Assembly: GCA_050184295.1 (NCBI GenBank)
Contig: JBFXAM010000056.1
Location: 1 to 28,553, forward strand
Reading direction: 5' to 3'
DNA from: JBFXAM01 sp050184295
GTDB taxonomy: Bacteria > Planctomycetota > Phycisphaerae > UBA1845 > Fen-1342
DNA: 28,553 nucleotides
Under the pieces are notes generated by a model that did not search any database, was not told where the DNA came from, and saw nothing but the letters and a program-made list of their open reading frames with translations. Position 1 is the stretch's first letter; the number at the start of each line of letters is the position of its first letter. The position numbers and the translations under genes were made by a program. Below are positions 1 to 7,668 of the stretch, piece by piece.

Positions 1-1
1 C

Positions 2-2110
2 CGCAGCCGCAACGTCATCGGATACGTGACGGGCGCGACCGTGCGCGGCGAGCTGGAGCCGCGGCCGAACCCGGGCGCGCCGCGCCGCATCAGCATGAAC
101 GTGCAGCTCCTGGGCATGGTGCGCGACAAGCGTTTCGCGCGCGGCGTGGACGAGTATCCGGTGCTCGGCGACGTAGTCCGGCTGGCGGTCGATGGCGACT
201 TCGCGGAGATCTTCGGCTCGTTTGTCGAGCTGGCGTTCGACGACGACGAGGCCCCCAAGGCGTTTTCGATGGGGCGTTTCGCGGTCGACCCGGACTACGA
301 GGTGTACTGTCTCGGCAAGGAGTTCTTCAGCAAGCACGTCGCCGTGATGGGCAACAGCGGCTCCGGCAAGAGCTGCACGACGGCGAAGATCGTGCATGAA
401 GCCCTGCGCCTCAAGCATGCGCAGGTCGTCATGTTCGACATGCACGGCGAATACCTCGCGAGCTTCAGCGATGAGAACGGCAAGCCTGACCCGAACGTGA
501 CGTACCTGTCCGATCGCAACCTCGTGCTGCCCTATTGGATGCTCCGCTACGACGAGTTCGAGGACGTGTTTCTCGACCAGAACAACCCGCTCAACATCAA
601 CGCGCAGCGCGTCTTTCTACGGGCGGCGTTTGAGAAGCTGAAGCGCCCGGCCGCCGAGGCGCTCGACCTGACGCGCGATTACTCGGTGGACACGCCGATC
701 TATTATCCGATCGAGCAACTCAAGACGTACGCGGAAAACATGAACGAGGCGCGCTTCGTGCTCGGCTCGCAAAGCTACGCGTTCTCGCGCCTGCCGTTTC
801 GTTCGCTGCCGACCGAACAGCAGGAGGAGCTGTTGCTGTCGCGCCGGATGGAGTTCAACCAGGGCAATCCGGAAGGCGAAGTGCCGCATGGAACGTTTCA
901 CGGGCGGCTGCTGGGGCTTGTGAATCAGCTCGAAACGCGCCTGAACGACCGGCGCTATGACTTCCTGCTGCGCCCGCTCGAAGCGGCGGCGAACAACCCG
1001 CTGCTGCGAGACTACTTCCGCCCCGAATTGTCGCCGGAAGCCCTCAGCCGCAACGTGTCGTGGGTGATTCGGCAGATGCTGGGGCAGCTCGATCCGCGCC
1101 GGAACCTGACGATCGTCGACCTTTCGGGTTTGCCGTTCAACGTGGTGGACATCACGGTGTCGGTGCTGACGCGGGCGATCTTTGATTACAACTTCTGGTC
1201 GCCGAGCGAGTCGCGACATCCCGTGCTGATGGTGTTCGAGGAGGCGCACAACTATCTGCCGCGCGACAGCCGCGGGCGCAAGACCTTTGCGCGCGACGCG
1301 GTGGAGAAGGTGGCAAAGGAAGGCCGCAAATACGGCGTGGCGGCGATGATCGTGAGCCAGCGGCCGAGCGAGATTTCCGAGACCGTGCTCAGCCAGTGCA
1401 ACAGCATGGTGCTGATGCGGATGAACAACCCCGACGACCAGGACTATGCGGCCCGCGTGGTGAGCGATCAGTTTCGCACGCTGATCGACTTGCTGCCGGG
1501 GTTGCGGCCCGGCGAGGGATTCGTGCTGGGCGACTCCGTGCTGATGCCGATGCGCACGCTGATCGAAATGCCGCCGCGCTCGCCGCGCAGCGCGAGTCTC
1601 GACTTCTTCGGATTGTGGGGACTGCGGACGGCGACGTGCGACGTGGATTCGGTCATCGATCGGTGGTGGCGGCAGAACCGCACGCAGGTCAACCGGCACG
1701 GCGAGTCGGTGTCGCATGATGGCGCCAACAGCGGGCGTCGTCCGTCGGCGGGTGGCGGCCGCGGTGGCGCGTCCGCACCGGGGCCGGGCGCGCGGCGCAG
1801 CGATGCGGGTCGCGCCCGCGGTGCGACGACGGGCTTCGAGCCGCTGGCGCAGATCGGCGATCCGCCAGGGTTGCACGAGGACCATGGCGCGCCGCGGGCG
1901 CTGGCCGACTGGAGCGCCGCAGAGGCGGCGGAGGACGGCCGCGCGCGAGAGGAGCGCAGTTCGGCGCACGACGCGTCGACGAGCGAGCCGCCCGCGGCGG
2001 ACGAGTCGGGGCCGCCGGCGGCCGACCCCGCCGAGAGGAAGCAGTCGGCGGCGAAGAAGCTGGCGGCCCTGGCCGCGCTACTGGGCGGGGAAAAGCCGCC
2101 GAAGGAGTGA
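2..2110 (+). CDS. HerA/DUF87-type hexameric ATPase (5' end outside window)
   Basis: This is an ATP-dependent DNA translocase/helicase-like protein of the HerA/FtsK superfamily (DUF87). The frame is open to the left edge and reads through a HAS-barrel-like start (RNVIGYVTG), so the GTG at 26 is probably internal and the gene is 5'-truncated here. Counting from that GTG, Walker A is GNSGSGKS at residues 109-116 and Walker B is VFEEAH at about 403-408. A GRKYGVAAMIVSQRPSEIS segment, the sensor/arginine-finger region typical of HerA, lies at about residues 440-458. After about residue 540 there is a 150-residue Gly/Ala/Arg/Glu-rich tail with no recognisable fold. In archaea HerA works with the nuclease NurA in DNA-end resection, but no nuclease gene is visible here, so the cellular role is not fixed. 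The gene converges on the Nudix gene with 56 nt between stop codons. Confidence 0.88.
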   Translation, partial: RSRNVIGYVTGATVRGELEPRPNPGAPRRISMNVQLLGMVRDKRFARGVDEYPVLGDVVRLAVDGDFAEIFGSFVELAFDDDEAPKAFSMGRFAVDPDYEVYCLGKEFFSKHVAVMGNSGSGKSCTTAKIVHEALRLKHAQVVMFDMHGEYLASFSDENGKPDPNVTYLSDRNLVLPYWMLRYDEFEDVFLDQNNPLNINAQRVFLRAAFEKLKRPAAEALDLTRDYSVDTPIYYPIEQLKTYAENMNEARFVLGSQSYAFSRLPFRSLPTEQQEELLLSRRMEFNQGNPEGEVPHGTFHGRLLGLVNQLETRLNDRRYDFLLRPLEAAANNPLLRDYFRPELSPEALSRNVSWVIRQMLGQLDPRRNLTIVDLSGLPFNVVDITVSVLTRAIFDYNFWSPSESRHPVLMVFEEAHNYLPRDSRGRKTFARDAVEKVAKEGRKYGVAAMIVSQRPSEISETVLSQCNSMVLMRMNNPDDQDYAARVVSDQFRTLIDLLPGLRPGEGFVLGDSVLMPMRTLIEMPPRSPRSASLDFFGLWGLRTATCDVDSVIDRWWRQNRTQVNRHGESVSHDGANSGRRPSAGGGRGGASAPGPGARRSDAGRARGATTGFEPLAQIGDPPGLHEDHGAPRALADWSAAEAAEDGRAREERSSAHDASTSEPPAADESGPPAADPAERKQSAAKKLAALAALLGGEKPPKE

Positions 2111-2127
2111 GCGGCGGCGTTGGCTGC

Positions 2128-2144
2128 GCGCGGTGGGGCCGCGC
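2128..2144. terminator. Possible bidirectional hairpin between convergent genes
   Basis: A 6-bp GC stem (GCGCGG/CCGCGC) with a 5-nt loop lies in the 56-nt space between the convergent ATPase and Nudix stop codons. There is no clear T-run on either side, so intrinsic termination is only a possibility suggested by position. Confidence 0.3.
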
Positions 2145-2166
2145 CTCCAATCCACTTCGGGACCCG

Positions 2167-2634
2167 TTAGTCGCGCGGCAGCCGCAGGTGCGGCTCGGCG
2201 GCGCTGCCGGCGATGATGAAGTCCATGACTTCGCGCAGCGCGTGGCGCTGGCCCGGCCACATGAAGGACTCGACCGCGCGCTCGAACGGCTCCCAGCGAA
2301 ACTCGGTATGTTCGGCGTTCAACACAACGGTCGCCGTCGGCAAGACTTCGGCGGCGAAGCTTGGGCAGAGATGAATCTCGTCGCGGTCGGCGATGTAGAA
2401 CGTGTTGACATAGTCGATCTGCCAGAACCCGATCGGCGCGAGCCCGGTCTCTTCGGCGAGTTCGCGCCGCGCGGCCTGCCACCCAGTCTCACCCCGCTCG
2501 ATCTTGCCGTGAACGCTCTGCCAGGTGCCGCCGAGGCGCTTGGCCGGCCGGCGCTTCAGCAGCAGGAACTCGATGCCGGCTTGCGTGCGGCGGAAGACAT
2601 AGCAATCGATGATGCGGCTGACGAGGGTGGGCAT
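2167..2634 (-). CDS. Nudix hydrolase, NudB/MutT-like
   Basis: This 155-aa protein is a Nudix-family pyrophosphohydrolase, which cleaves nucleoside-diphosphate-X compounds using Mg2+. The complete Nudix box G-x5-E-x7-REL-x-EE-x-G-L runs from G43 to L65 (GKIERGE, then REL, then EETGL). The preceding WQSVHGK segment and the following NTFYIADRDEIHLCPSF segment recall the dATP/dihydroneopterin-triphosphate pyrophosphatase (NudB-like) subgroup, but substrate cannot be assigned from sequence alone. Length is normal for a single-domain Nudix protein. The ATG at 2634 is the only start that keeps the first beta strand (SRIIDCYVF). No strong Shine-Dalgarno is visible. It is on the opposite strand to the ATPase and shares its direction with the pdxA-ribE pair, but a 239-nt gap containing a heptamer repeat separates them. 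Confidence 0.92.
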   Translation of the reverse strand: MPTLVSRIIDCYVFRRTQAGIEFLLLKRRPAKRLGGTWQSVHGKIERGETGWQAARRELAEETGLAPIGFWQIDYVNTFYIADRDEIHLCPSFAAEVLPTATVVLNAEHTEFRWEPFERAVESFMWPGQRHALREVMDFIIAGSAAEPHLRLPRD

Positions 2635-2691
2635 GGTTTGAATTCAGGGCTGAAGGACAAAGGTTGACAGTCGAACGGACGGCAAACGCTG

Positions 2692-2740
2692 AATGCGGGA
2701 TGCGAAGCGCACAATGCAGAATGCGGAGTGCAGAAGCGTG
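2692..2740. repeat. Degenerate 7-bp tandem repeat (consensus AATGCRG), 7 units
   Basis: Seven consecutive 7-nt units can be laid end to end from 2692: AATGCGG, GATGCGA, AGCGCAC, AATGCAG, AATGCGG, AGTGCAG, AAGCGTG. The array lies in the 239-bp gap between the pdxA stop codon and the Nudix start. On the minus strand it produces short His/Ser/Ala/Phe-rich spurious reading frames, which are rejected as genes. Confidence 0.75.
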
Positions 2741-2873
2741 CATTTCTTCGTGGCGGAGAATGCCGGCCCGACTGCCGTCCGGCGGATGGAACCTGCAATC
2801 TGTGAGGAGCGATCCGCGGTCGGTGATCCACGATTCACGATCCAGTGTCCGATGTCATGGCAGGGATCGCGCG

Positions 2874-3941
2874 TCAGCTCCCCGCGCTGGTCGCTGCGAC
2901 GTGTCCCGCGCCGCGCTTTCGGCGGACGCGCGCGAAGCGGATCGCGAGCCGCAGGGCTTCGGTCATGCTGCCGCAGCTCGCGCGGTTCTTTCCGGCGATG
3001 TCAAACGCGGTGCCGTGGTCGGGGCTGGTGCGGATGGCGGGGATTCCGAGCGTGATGTTTACGGCGCGGTCGAAGGCGCTCATCTTCACGGGGATCAGCC
3101 CCTGGTCGTGGTACATCGCGACGAGACCGTCGAACCGTCGCAACGAGTGCGGAATGAACGCGGTGTCGGGCGAGAGCGGCCCCTCGACGCGGATGTTGGT
3201 GTTGCGGGCCATCGCGAGCGCCGGCTCGATGATGCGCGTCTCCTCGTCGCCGAGCAGGCCGTTCTCGCCGGCGTGCGGATTCAGCCCGAGCACGCCGATC
3301 AGCGGCGACTCGACGCCGAACCAGTTGCGCAGCGCGTCGTGAAGCAGGTCGATCGGTTGGTGGACGAGACCGATGGTGAATTGGTGGCGAAGTTCGAAGA
3401 GCGGGATGTGCACGCTGGCGAGCGCGACGCGCAGGTCGCCGGCGGCGAACATCATCGTGACGCGCTTGGTCTGAAAACGGTCGGCGAGCAGTTCGGTGTG
3501 GCCTGGGAAGCGACGGTTCGCCAGGCGCCAGCTCTCTTTGCAGATCGGACCGGTGACGAGCGCGTCGAGGACGCCTTCGCGCAGGTGGCGCGTCGCCTCG
3601 TCGACGAAGCGGAACGAGGCCTCGCCGGCGGCGGCGTCGGGTCCGCGCGTCCCGTTCACGCGCGTCAGGGGCAGGTCGTCGAAGTCGGCGACCAGCACGC
3701 CGGTGCCGACGCGGAGCGCGCGATCGAAAGGCTCGCGCCACCAGAACGGTGGGATCTCGGCCTGGTCGGCGGCGAGTTCGAGCACTTCGTGCAGCCCGTA
3801 GATGACGAAGCGCGCCTGCGAGCGCAACTCGGGGTCGACAAGCGCCTTGATGATGACTTCGGGGCCGATGCCGAGCGGGTCGCCGAGCGTGACGCCGATG
3901 AGCGGTTTGGCGAGCGCGTCGTTGCCGGCGGAAGTGCTCAT
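2874..3941 (-). CDS. pdxA: 4-hydroxythreonine-4-phosphate dehydrogenase PdxA
   Basis: PdxA catalyses the NAD-dependent oxidation of 4-phosphohydroxy-L-threonine in the DXP-dependent pathway to pyridoxal 5'-phosphate and acts in the cytoplasm. The 355-aa product is of normal length. It has the N-terminal GDPLGIGPE motif at residues 20-28. Three histidines lie in the metal-binding contexts PGHTE (H148), NPHAGE (H223) and YHDQG (H278), and the C-terminal PDHGTAFDIAGK is at 307-318. The reading frame is open 33 nt further upstream, but the ATG at 3941 is chosen because it overlaps the ribE stop in an ATGA junction, which implies translational coupling, and because the extra residues are not family-like. 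It is probably co-transcribed with ribE. PdxJ, the usual partner, is not in the window. Confidence 0.96.
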   Translation of the reverse strand: MSTSAGNDALAKPLIGVTLGDPLGIGPEVIIKALVDPELRSQARFVIYGLHEVLELAADQAEIPPFWWREPFDRALRVGTGVLVADFDDLPLTRVNGTRGPDAAAGEASFRFVDEATRHLREGVLDALVTGPICKESWRLANRRFPGHTELLADRFQTKRVTMMFAAGDLRVALASVHIPLFELRHQFTIGLVHQPIDLLHDALRNWFGVESPLIGVLGLNPHAGENGLLGDEETRIIEPALAMARNTNIRVEGPLSPDTAFIPHSLRRFDGLVAMYHDQGLIPVKMSAFDRAVNITLGIPAIRTSPDHGTAFDIAGKNRASCGSMTEALRLAIRFARVRRKRGAGHVAATSAGS

Positions 3942-4633
3942 GCGACAAAACCCGCGGCGCGGAGCTGGTTCCAATCGACGCCGGAAGCGATGTTGGCGGG
4001 GGCGTCATCGTCGCGTGCCCGCGCGGCGCGCTCGAGGCGGTGAACGACGATCCGCGCGAGAATGTCGCTCTCGAGATTCAGGCGGTCGCCGGGGGCGCGC
4101 CGGCCGAGCGTCGTACGTTGCCAGGTGGTGGGGATGACGACGATGGAGAAGCGGTCATCGGTCGCGTCGACGACGGTCATGCTGACGCCGTCGACCGTGA
4201 TGGAGCCCTTGGGAAGGATGAACGGCGCGAGTTCGCGCGGCGCGGCGATCCAGAGCTTGTAGCCGCCGCCTTCGCGATCGATGCGGTCGAGCGGTGCGCA
4301 GGCTTCGACGTGGCCCTGGACGAAGTGCCCGTCGATGCGGTCGCCGACGCGAAGCGAGCGTTCGAGATTCACGGGGTCGCCCGGCCGCAACGCCCCGAGA
4401 TTCGTGAGCCGAAGCGTTTCGGGGACGGCGTCAAATCCGCCGACGCGATCGCGTCGTTCGGCGAGCGTGAGACAGACGCCGTTGACCGCGACACTCGCGC
4501 CGAGCGCCAGGCCTTCGGCGAGCGGGCCGAGGTCGATGTCGAGGCGGCGCGCGGCGGCGGCGTAGTCGCCGGCGCCCGCGAGCGGACGGGCGGCGACCAG
4601 CGTACCGACGTGTTCGACGATGCCCGCAAACAT
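3938..4633 (-). CDS. ribE: Riboflavin synthase, alpha subunit
   Basis: Riboflavin synthase dismutates two molecules of 6,7-dimethyl-8-ribityllumazine to riboflavin. The 231-aa protein shows the two homologous lumazine-binding halves. The first has MFAGIVE at the N-terminus, VNGVCLTL at about 50-57 and GDPVNLE at 85-91. The second has HFVQGHVE at about 103-110, VDGVSMTVV at about 147-155 and GDRLNLE at 182-188. The ATG at 4633 is chosen over the in-frame codon 18 nt upstream because MF(T/A)GIVE is the canonical family start; GGGGATCGGAA precedes it. The last 4 nt overlap the pdxA start. No rib operon neighbours (ribBA, ribH, ribD) are visible, and I found no FMN riboswitch in the leader. Its co-transcription with pdxA joins steps of vitamin B2 and B6 synthesis. 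Confidence 0.96.
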   Translation of the reverse strand: MFAGIVEHVGTLVAARPLAGAGDYAAAARRLDIDLGPLAEGLALGASVAVNGVCLTLAERRDRVGGFDAVPETLRLTNLGALRPGDPVNLERSLRVGDRIDGHFVQGHVEACAPLDRIDREGGGYKLWIAAPRELAPFILPKGSITVDGVSMTVVDATDDRFSIVVIPTTWQRTTLGRRAPGDRLNLESDILARIVVHRLERAARARDDDAPANIASGVDWNQLRAAGFVA

Positions 4634-4763
4634 TTCCGATCCCCGAGGCACGGCTGAGACCGTCGCCGACTCGTCGCGTGCTGGCTCACGGGTGGGCGCG
4701 GATCGCGATGCGGTTCGCGCCGGCGTCCAACGGTGCAGTGGCTAAGTCTACGCCCTATGGGAT

Positions 4764-4793
4764 ATTAAAGGCGCGAAAGGCGTGCGGGAGCAA
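4764..4793 (-). promoter_or_regulatory. Candidate sigma70-type promoter for ribE-pdxA
   Basis: On the minus strand TTGCTC (4 of 6 to TTGACA) is followed after 18 nt by TTTAAT (5 of 6 to TATAAT). The AT-rich -10 stands out in GC-rich surroundings. Transcription would start about 120 nt upstream of the ribE ATG. It is supported only by consensus match and position. Confidence 0.4.
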
Positions 4794-4887
4794 GCGCGGT
4801 AGTGTGAATCCGCGCCGGCGGGCGTGCGGTGGGCCGGACACGTGCCGCACACGGGCCGGTCTTTTGCGGACGCAGGTCGCAACCGCG

Positions 4888-4916
4888 TTGGCCGGCGGCG
4901 GCCATTCGACTAGACT
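4888..4916 (+). promoter_or_regulatory. Candidate sigma70-type promoter for sucC
   Basis: TTGGCC (4 of 6) and TAGACT (4 of 6) are separated by 17 nt, upstream of sucC and facing it. The predicted leader is about 150 nt. Supported by consensus match and position only. Confidence 0.3.
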
Positions 4917-5076
4917 TTCGCGAAACGGCGACAGCGAGAAACCCGGGTCGCGCGCACCGGCGCTGGCGCGAGCCGCGGGGGTCTGGCTATGTCGCGCGGT
5001 CGGGCTGCACGCAGGGCGTACGTGGAACAGAAAGTGCGGCGCGCGGGTGTGAGCAAACCGAGCCGGGAGAGCGTTC

Positions 5077-6234
5077 TTGAAGATCCACGAGTACCAGGCG
5101 CGGGCGCTGCTGGCGGAGGCGGGCATTTCCGTGCCGCCTTCGGAAGTGATCGAGAGCGCGGATCAGGCGGCGGCGGCGTATCGGCGAATCGGCGGCGAGG
5201 TCGTTGTGAAGGCACAGGTTCACGCCGGCGGGCGCGGCAAGGCGGGCTACGTCGTGCTCAGCAAGAGTGCGGACGACGTCGCGGCCCACGCGACGCGCAT
5301 GTTTACGAACCCGATGGTGAGCAAACAGACCGGCCCGAAAGGCGTCGCCGTGCGAAAAATCCTGCTCGCGGGCGCCGTGGACATCGCGAAGGAGTACTAC
5401 CTCGGCGTCGTGCTCGACCGTGCGAAACGCTGTCCCGTGCTCATGGCGAGCGCCGAGGGCGGCGTCGAGATCGAGGAAGTTGCGGCGAAAAACCCGGATG
5501 CGATCAAGAAGGCATGGTTTCATCCGCACCTGGGCTTGCAGGCGTTTCAGGCGAAGGGGCTGGCGGCGGCGATCGGATTGAGCGGTGCGAACGCAAAGGC
5601 CGCCGCCGACATCATGCTCAAGCTCGCGAAGGCGTTTGTGGAAAAGGACTGTTCGCTGGCGGAGATCAATCCGCTCGTGCAGACGAAGGACGGGCACATT
5701 CTGGCGCTGGATGCGAAGTTCAGCTTCGACGACAACGGCATGTTCCGCCACGCCGACGTGGAGGCACTCTTCGATCCGGCGGAGGAGAACCCCGCCGAGA
5801 TGCGCGCCCGCGAGGCCAACCTCACATACATCGCGCTCGACGGCAACATCGGCTGCCTGGTCAACGGCGCCGGCCTCGCAATGTCGACGATGGACATCAT
5901 CAAGCTGCACGGCGGCGAGCCGGCGAACTTCCTGGACGTCGGCGGCAGCGTCACCGCGGAGGGCGCTGTCGAGGCCTTTCGCATCATCCTCGCCGACGCG
6001 AACGTCAAGGCCGTGCTCGTCAACATCTTCGGCGGAATCGCCAAGTGCGACGTGATTGCCGACGCGCTGATCCGGGCGGCGAAGGAAGTCGGATTCAGGG
6101 TGCCGGTCGTGGTGCGGCTCGAAGGGACGAACGTGGAGTTGGCGCGCACGATGCTCAAGGAAGCGAATATCGCGCAGCTGAAGTCCGCGAGCGATCTGAC
6201 CGACGCCGCGAAGCAGGTGTGCGCGAGCGTGTAG
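5077..6234 (+). CDS. sucC: Succinyl-CoA synthetase (ADP-forming), beta subunit
   Basis: This is the beta subunit of the TCA-cycle enzyme that interconverts succinyl-CoA and succinate with substrate-level phosphorylation. The 385-aa product matches the family length. The N-terminal ATP-grasp domain begins MKIHEYQAR and has the nucleotide-binding HAGGRGKAGYV at about residues 49-59. EINPLV at about 196-201 lies in the metal-binding region. The C-terminal ligase/flavodoxin-like domain has NGAGLAMSTMDII, FLDVGG and NIFGGIAKCDVIA. The start is TTG, chosen because MKIHEYQA is the invariant family N-terminus; GGGAGA ends 6 nt upstream and serves as ribosome binding site. The alpha subunit gene sucD, normally directly downstream, is absent, and an acyl-CoA dehydrogenase follows instead. 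Confidence 0.96.
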   Translation: MKIHEYQARALLAEAGISVPPSEVIESADQAAAAYRRIGGEVVVKAQVHAGGRGKAGYVVLSKSADDVAAHATRMFTNPMVSKQTGPKGVAVRKILLAGAVDIAKEYYLGVVLDRAKRCPVLMASAEGGVEIEEVAAKNPDAIKKAWFHPHLGLQAFQAKGLAAAIGLSGANAKAAADIMLKLAKAFVEKDCSLAEINPLVQTKDGHILALDAKFSFDDNGMFRHADVEALFDPAEENPAEMRAREANLTYIALDGNIGCLVNGAGLAMSTMDIIKLHGGEPANFLDVGGSVTAEGAVEAFRIILADANVKAVLVNIFGGIAKCDVIADALIRAAKEVGFRVPVVVRLEGTNVELARTMLKEANIAQLKSASDLTDAAKQVCASV

Positions 6235-6415
6235 CCGCGACGGGTACGGAGCGGCCGCATGCCGAGCGCCATTTCTCGAGGCGGACGGCGGCGCGTCACA
6301 CGGTTCGGAAGCCGCGAGATCGCAGGCCTGCGTCGTCGGCGGCGGGCGGCGTCGAACGGCGCGGCCCGGCTTGTTCGGGGTTTCGGGCGGATATCGGCGG
6401 TTGCAGGGGACGAGC

Positions 6416-7561
6416 ATGACGGGCGTCGCGAGCACGGATCAGCAGGTGTTGATCGAGGCCGTTCGGGAGTACGCGCGCGGCCACCTGCTGGAGCGTGATC
6501 GCGAATGGGACCGCACCGAAACGTCCTGCTGCACCGAACTCGACGAGCTGTATCACATGGGGCTGCTCGGGCTGCGCGTGCCCGAGGAGCACGGCGGGCT
6601 CGGCTGTCCGACGCTGACCTATGCCCACATCATTCGCGAGCTGGCGTATGCGTCGCCGAGCGTCGCGGTCACAGTCGCGGTGCACAACATGGTGGCGGAG
6701 ATTCTGGGGCGCTTCGCGAGCGCGCCGCTCCGCGACGAGATGCTGCGGACGTTTACGCAACCGGGGAACCTGTCGGCGTTCGCGATCAGCGAGCCCAACG
6801 CGGGCAGCGATCCGTCGGGGGCGACGACGCGCGCCGAGCGCGTTGCGGGCGGGTGGAGGCTGTTCGGGTCGAAGATGTGGGTGACGAACGGCATCACGGG
6901 GCGCTGGTTCGTAGTGTTGGCGCGAACGAGCGACGGCGAGTCGGCGAAGCAGTTGAGCATGCTGCTGCTCGACGCGACCGTTGCGGGCGTGGAGCGCCAG
7001 CCGATTCACGGAAAGATGGGCATCCGCGGCAGCGAGACGGCGGTGATGGCGCTCGACGGCGCGTTCGTGCCGGAGCGTCATCTGCTCAGCCAGCCGGGCG
7101 ATGGGCTGAAGATCGCGCTCTCGGCGCTCGACGGCGGGCGGATCGGGATCGCGTCGCAGGCGATCGGCATCGGTCGCGCGGCGCTCGATCTGATGGCGGC
7201 CTATTCGCTGCAGCGCGAGCAGTTCGGCCGGCCGATCGCCGATTTTCAGGCGCTGCAATGGAGCCTGGCGGACAGCGCCGCGGAGCTGGCGGCGTCGCAG
7301 GCGCTGGTCGATCGCGCCGCGGAATTGAAGGACGCGGGCCGGCCGTTCACGCGCGAGGCCTCGATGGCAAAGCTCTACGCGAGCGAGGCGGCCAACCGCA
7401 TCGCGTATCGCGCCGTGCAGAGCCACGGCGGGTATGGATTTGTGCACGAATTCCGCGTCGAGCAGCTCTATCGTGACGCGCGAATCACGACGATCTACGA
7501 AGGCACAAGCGAGATTCAGCGCTACGTCGTCGCGCGCGAGCTGATGCGGGCGGGGGCCTAG
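6416..7561 (+). CDS. Acyl-CoA dehydrogenase
   Basis: This is an FAD-dependent alpha,beta-dehydrogenase of acyl-CoA thioesters, active in beta-oxidation or branched-chain amino-acid breakdown in the cytoplasm. The 381-aa product has the usual three-part fold: an N-terminal helical domain, a middle beta domain with the AISEPNAGSD signature and KMWVTNG, and a C-terminal helical domain with REQFGRPIADFQ, QSHGGYGF and YEGTSEIQR. E362 in YEGT is the expected catalytic base for short/medium-chain enzymes. The ATG at 6416 is preferred to an in-frame codon 45 nt earlier because AGGGG lies 6 nt upstream of it. Chain-length specificity cannot be read from the sequence. The gap to sucC is 181 nt, so shared transcription is possible but not shown. 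Confidence 0.93.
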   Translation: MTGVASTDQQVLIEAVREYARGHLLERDREWDRTETSCCTELDELYHMGLLGLRVPEEHGGLGCPTLTYAHIIRELAYASPSVAVTVAVHNMVAEILGRFASAPLRDEMLRTFTQPGNLSAFAISEPNAGSDPSGATTRAERVAGGWRLFGSKMWVTNGITGRWFVVLARTSDGESAKQLSMLLLDATVAGVERQPIHGKMGIRGSETAVMALDGAFVPERHLLSQPGDGLKIALSALDGGRIGIASQAIGIGRAALDLMAAYSLQREQFGRPIADFQALQWSLADSAAELAASQALVDRAAELKDAGRPFTREASMAKLYASEAANRIAYRAVQSHGGYGFVHEFRVEQLYRDARITTIYEGTSEIQRYVVARELMRAGA

Positions 7562-7634
7562 CGGACGCAAGGCGCCGTTTATCCGCGCGCGAAGCGTGCG
7601 CACGCGGCGCTGGGCGCTCGCAGCGGCGCGCTGC

Positions 7635-7662
7635 TTGCGCGCACGCCGCGAGCGCTTACCAT
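7635..7662 (+). promoter_or_regulatory. Candidate promoter giving a leaderless SDR transcript
   Basis: TTGCGC (4 of 6) and TACCAT (4 of 6, TAnnnT type) are spaced by 16 nt. The -10 hexamer ends 6 nt before the SDR ATG, so transcription would begin at or next to the start codon. No Shine-Dalgarno is present, which fits a leaderless mRNA. Confidence 0.35.
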
Positions 7663-7668
7663 CTGGGC

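Larger units (their letters stand above)
4634..5076. other. Divergent intergenic region between ribE and sucC
   Basis: This 443-bp region lies between divergently transcribed ribE and sucC. Short frames on both strands lack convincing starts, codon bias or family motifs. It holds one promoter-like pair facing each way (listed separately). The rest is GC-rich with no repeat or riboswitch that I recognise. Confidence 0.7.

Noticed and set aside
617..1969. 450-codon minus-strand frame opposite the HerA-like ATPase
   Set aside because: Antisense shadow with His/Arg-rich composition and no recognisable domain.
2489..2838. Small minus-strand frames over the heptamer array
   Set aside because: Their His-Ser-Ala-Phe-like residues come from translating the 7-bp repeat.
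4634..5076. FMN riboswitch in front of ribE
   Set aside because: I looked for the conserved RFN-element core on the minus strand of the leader and did not find it.
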